NCBI GenBank assembly: GCA_017483645.1
Contig: JAFUWD010000039.1
Location: 1 to 51,721 of the forward strand
Length of the DNA: 51,721 bases
Reading direction: 5' to 3'
Source: Muribaculaceae bacterium
GTDB lineage: Bacteria > Bacteroidota > Bacteroidia > Bacteroidales > Muribaculaceae
The notes under the pieces were generated by a model. The model was not told the DNA's origin. It worked only from the letters and a program-made list of their open reading frames with translations, and made no database searches. The position numbers were made by a program, and so were the translations under genes. This document shows positions 50,063 to 51,721 of the stretch, in pieces. Every line of letters starts with the position of its first letter. The stretch's first letter is position 1.

Positions 50063-50406
50063 TTCGATGCAAGTTGATAAGGTGGTTGTTCGGGACTGGC
50101 CAGGTCGATGTGCATGGTGTCGACAAAGCTCTTCATTTGGCTCTCTCGTATCATCGAGTTATAGCGTGCACTGGCATTCACGCAGTCGGTCTTGGCATTG
50201 TCAAGTTCCACTTTCAGGTCCATGACTTCCTTGATGTTCATTTGGCACACATACTTATTGCTGATATACATCAGCATCATGGCCGTTCCGGCCACGATGT
50301 AAATCCAGTTGTGCTTGAAGAAGTCAAACGACAGGAATGAGCGCCCCTGCACCACTTGCTTGACCACTTTCTTTCCGGTTTTTCCGTTTTTCTTGCTTGC
50401 TGCCAT
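50059..50406 (-). CDS. ftsL: FtsL-like division protein
   Basis: 115 residues: a basic cytoplasmic start (AASKKNGKTGKKVVKQ), one membrane segment (about 34-50, WIYIVAGTAMMLMYIS), then a periplasmic stretch that may form a coiled coil (about 58-95). The sequence is poorly conserved; the call rests on size, topology and position between rsmH and ftsI. FtsL forms the FtsQLB complex that activates FtsW and FtsI. No separate ftsB is near. Confidence 0.85.
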   Translation of the reverse strand: MAASKKNGKTGKKVVKQVVQGRSFLSFDFFKHNWIYIVAGTAMMLMYISNKYVCQMNIKEVMDLKVELDNAKTDCVNASARYNSMIRESQMKSFVDTMHIDLASPEQPPYQLASK

Positions 50407-50451
50407 GTCTAATATACTCGGTTTGCTGCGTAGTTCGTTGTTAATCTGAAT

Positions 50452-51372
50452 TTATTCCTCCCCGGCCAGACGTTCGGCAATACGCAGTTTGGCACTGCGC
50501 GAGCGCGGATTGCGTGCCACCTCGGCGGCATCGGGTACGATTACCTTGTTGTTCACCACCTTGAAGGGAGTGTGCAGGCGGCCAAAAAAGTCTTTGTCCT
50601 GCCGGCCCTCAATGTTGCCGGTGCGCATGAAGTTCTTCACCAGGCGGTCCTCAAGCGAATGATAGGTGATGACCACCAGCCGCCCGCCGGGATTGAGCAG
50701 GGCCACAGCTTGCTCAAGCAGGCGCTTGAGCACTTCCATCTCATGGTTCACCTCGATGCGCAACGCCTGAAACACCTGCGCCAACTCCTTCTTTTCCTGA
50801 GCGGGACGGATGAGCGGACGCAAAACATCCACCAACTGGCCGGTGGTGGCAATGTCACCGGCAGCGCGTGCCCGCACCACGGCGGCGGCCATGCGGCGGG
50901 CCTGCTTGAGCTCACCGTAGAGGTAAAACACGTCGGCCAGACGCTCCTCACTGCTCTCAGCCAGCACGGCACGTGCATCGCGGCTGCTGCCTCGGTTCAT
51001 GCGCATGTCGAGCGGGCTGTCGAAGCGAAAAGAGAAGCCTCGCTCACTGTCGTCGAAATGGTGGAACGACACTCCCAAATCGGCCAAGATGCCGTCCACA
51101 CCGGCCACCCGGTGAAACCGCATGAAATTGGCCAAAAAGGCGAAATTGCTATGTACAAATGTAAACCGCGGATCGTCGATGCGGTTAGCCCACGCATCCA
51201 TGTCCTGGTCAAGACCATAAAGACGGCCTTCACTTCCCAGCCGCTCCATAATGGCGCGACTGTGCCCGCCGCCACCAAAAGTGACGTCGACATACACACC
51301 TGCGGGCTGAATGTTCAATCCTTCGATGCAAGGCTCCAAGAGCGCGGGAATGTGATAAACGGGCTGGTCCAT
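50452..51372 (-). CDS. rsmH: 16S rRNA m4C1402 methyltransferase RsmH
   Basis: N4-methylates C1402 of 16S rRNA. 306 residues with YHIPALLEPCIEGL, the SAM motif YVDVTFGGGGHSRAI, the characteristic LADLGVSFHHFDDSERGFSF and LDMRMN. ITYHSLEDRLVKNF lies near the C-terminus. The start is ATG 51372; a TTG further upstream is unlikely. It is the first gene of the division cluster. mraZ, which usually precedes it, is absent; an AT-rich gap and a tRNA lie upstream. Confidence 0.96.
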   Translation of the reverse strand: MDQPVYHIPALLEPCIEGLNIQPAGVYVDVTFGGGGHSRAIMERLGSEGRLYGLDQDMDAWANRIDDPRFTFVHSNFAFLANFMRFHRVAGVDGILADLGVSFHHFDDSERGFSFRFDSPLDMRMNRGSSRDARAVLAESSEERLADVFYLYGELKQARRMAAAVVRARAAGDIATTGQLVDVLRPLIRPAQEKKELAQVFQALRIEVNHEMEVLKRLLEQAVALLNPGGRLVVITYHSLEDRLVKNFMRTGNIEGRQDKDFFGRLHTPFKVVNNKVIVPDAAEVARNPRSRSAKLRIAERLAGEE

Positions 51373-51399
51373 CTCAAGGTTTTTATTTTCAGGGTGTAA

Positions 51400-51410
51400 A
51401 GTTAGCAATT
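51400..51410 (-). promoter_or_regulatory. Weak rsmH promoter candidate
   Basis: On the minus strand TAACTTTA (within 51400-51410) is one base off TAnnTTTG, about 30 bp before the ATG. Another candidate, TAAATTTG, lies about 20 bp further upstream. Neither has a good -33 box. The whole cluster down to ftsZ has no better promoter that I can see. Confidence 0.35.
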
Positions 51411-51466
51411 ATTTGGCACAAATTTACAAAACTAAACCCCAGAAATTTACATTTTCACCAAAAAAG

Positions 51467-51488
51467 TTATTAACAACCCTGTGAATAA
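51467..51488. other. Inverted pair of DnaA-box-like 9-mers
   Basis: TTATTAACA (51467-51475) and TGTGAATAA (51480-51488, reverse complement TTATTCACA) face each other across 4 bp in AT-rich DNA. TTATTCACA fits the loose DnaA-box form TTATnCACA. Chance similarity in AT-rich DNA is possible. Confidence 0.3.
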
Positions 51489-51626
51489 TTTGGTTTTTAA
51501 TTGATTTTTAAGGATTTGCAAAAACCTCGCAAATTATTTGCGGATGTAAACAAACACTCATTCACCTACATTTTTGCATTGACCCCATTTTTCATTCTTT
51601 TTCCCATCACAGCTTCCCGAACAAAC

Positions 51627-51648
51627 AAAAAAAGAGAGAGCCGCTCTC
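51627..51648 (-). terminator. Terminator after tRNA-Asn
   Basis: On the minus strand a short GAGAG/CTCTC stem (51636-51648) is followed by a run of T (51633-51627), 15 bp after the tRNA. Confidence 0.6.
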
Positions 51649-51662
51649 GCAACTCTCCCAGG

Positions 51663-51721
51663 CGCTTCAAGATGGACTTGAACCAACGACCCCATGATTA
51701 ACAGTCATGTGCTCTAACAAA
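51663..51721 (-). tRNA. tRNA-Asn (anticodon GTT), partial
   Basis: The window ends inside the gene. On the minus strand the end of the D-arm, an anticodon arm with loop CTGTTAA (anticodon GTT), a variable loop, T-loop TTCAAGT and the 3' acceptor strand are visible. One T-stem pair is T-T. The 5' acceptor strand lies outside the window, so the pairing cannot be checked. Confidence 0.8.

Overview
The window looks like a chromosomal contig from a Bacteroidales bacterium (Bacteroidota). Evidence: promoters of the form TTTG-N19/20-TAnnTTTG, weak ribosome sites, two PorZ-like type IX secretion proteins, a GlsB/GlsA glycine-lipid pair, Bacteroidota-style FtsI, FtsA and FtsZ, and a division cluster without murF or ddl. 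Chromosomal genes are GC-rich, which would suit Muribaculaceae or a GC-rich Prevotellaceae relative, but the family cannot be fixed from sequence alone.

Layout. 1-577: intergenic DNA with two inverted-repeat structures. 578-5751: serS and lysS, each followed by an acyltransferase-3 family membrane protein. 5778-10960: a small membrane-anchored protein and two tandem PorZ-like proteins. 11065-16185: a U32 peptidase-family protein, an alpha/beta hydrolase and two tandem FadL-like outer-membrane proteins. 16273-16344: tRNA-Arg(CCT). 16332-21375: an AT-richer integrated element of about 5.03 kb inserted at the 3' end of that tRNA, bounded by 16-bp att repeats. 21440-26353: a lipoprotein, a 23S rRNA methyltransferase-like protein, a membrane protein and pdxB. 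26356-26822: an Lrp/AsnC regulator with a one-base frameshift, next to a candidate small RNA. 27107-30848: glsA-glsB-wzi-lipoprotein operon. 30948-36271: a polytopic membrane protein, pyrH, a TPR membrane protein, an iron-containing alcohol dehydrogenase and an AraC regulator. 36352-51372: the division and cell-wall cluster on the minus strand, in the order rsmH-ftsL-ftsI-murE-mraY-murD-ftsW-murG-murC-ftsQ-ftsA-ftsZ. 51663-51721: partial tRNA-Asn.

The least ordinary part is the integrated element. It carries a tyrosine recombinase, an acidic protein of unknown function and a four-gene operon: an HTH protein followed by three overlapping genes with no recognisable function. It has paired arm-type repeats at both ends, a repeated 17-bp motif near translation starts, and an 84-bp array of TGTACA hexamers in 11-bp phase next to AT-rich DNA. 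That array looks like plasmid iterons or a cooperative operator. No relaxase, replication protein or defence gene could be recognised by eye. Other points of interest are the lrp frameshift, the candidate attenuator-like RNA beside it, promoters that lie almost on the start codon, and the tandem porZ pair.
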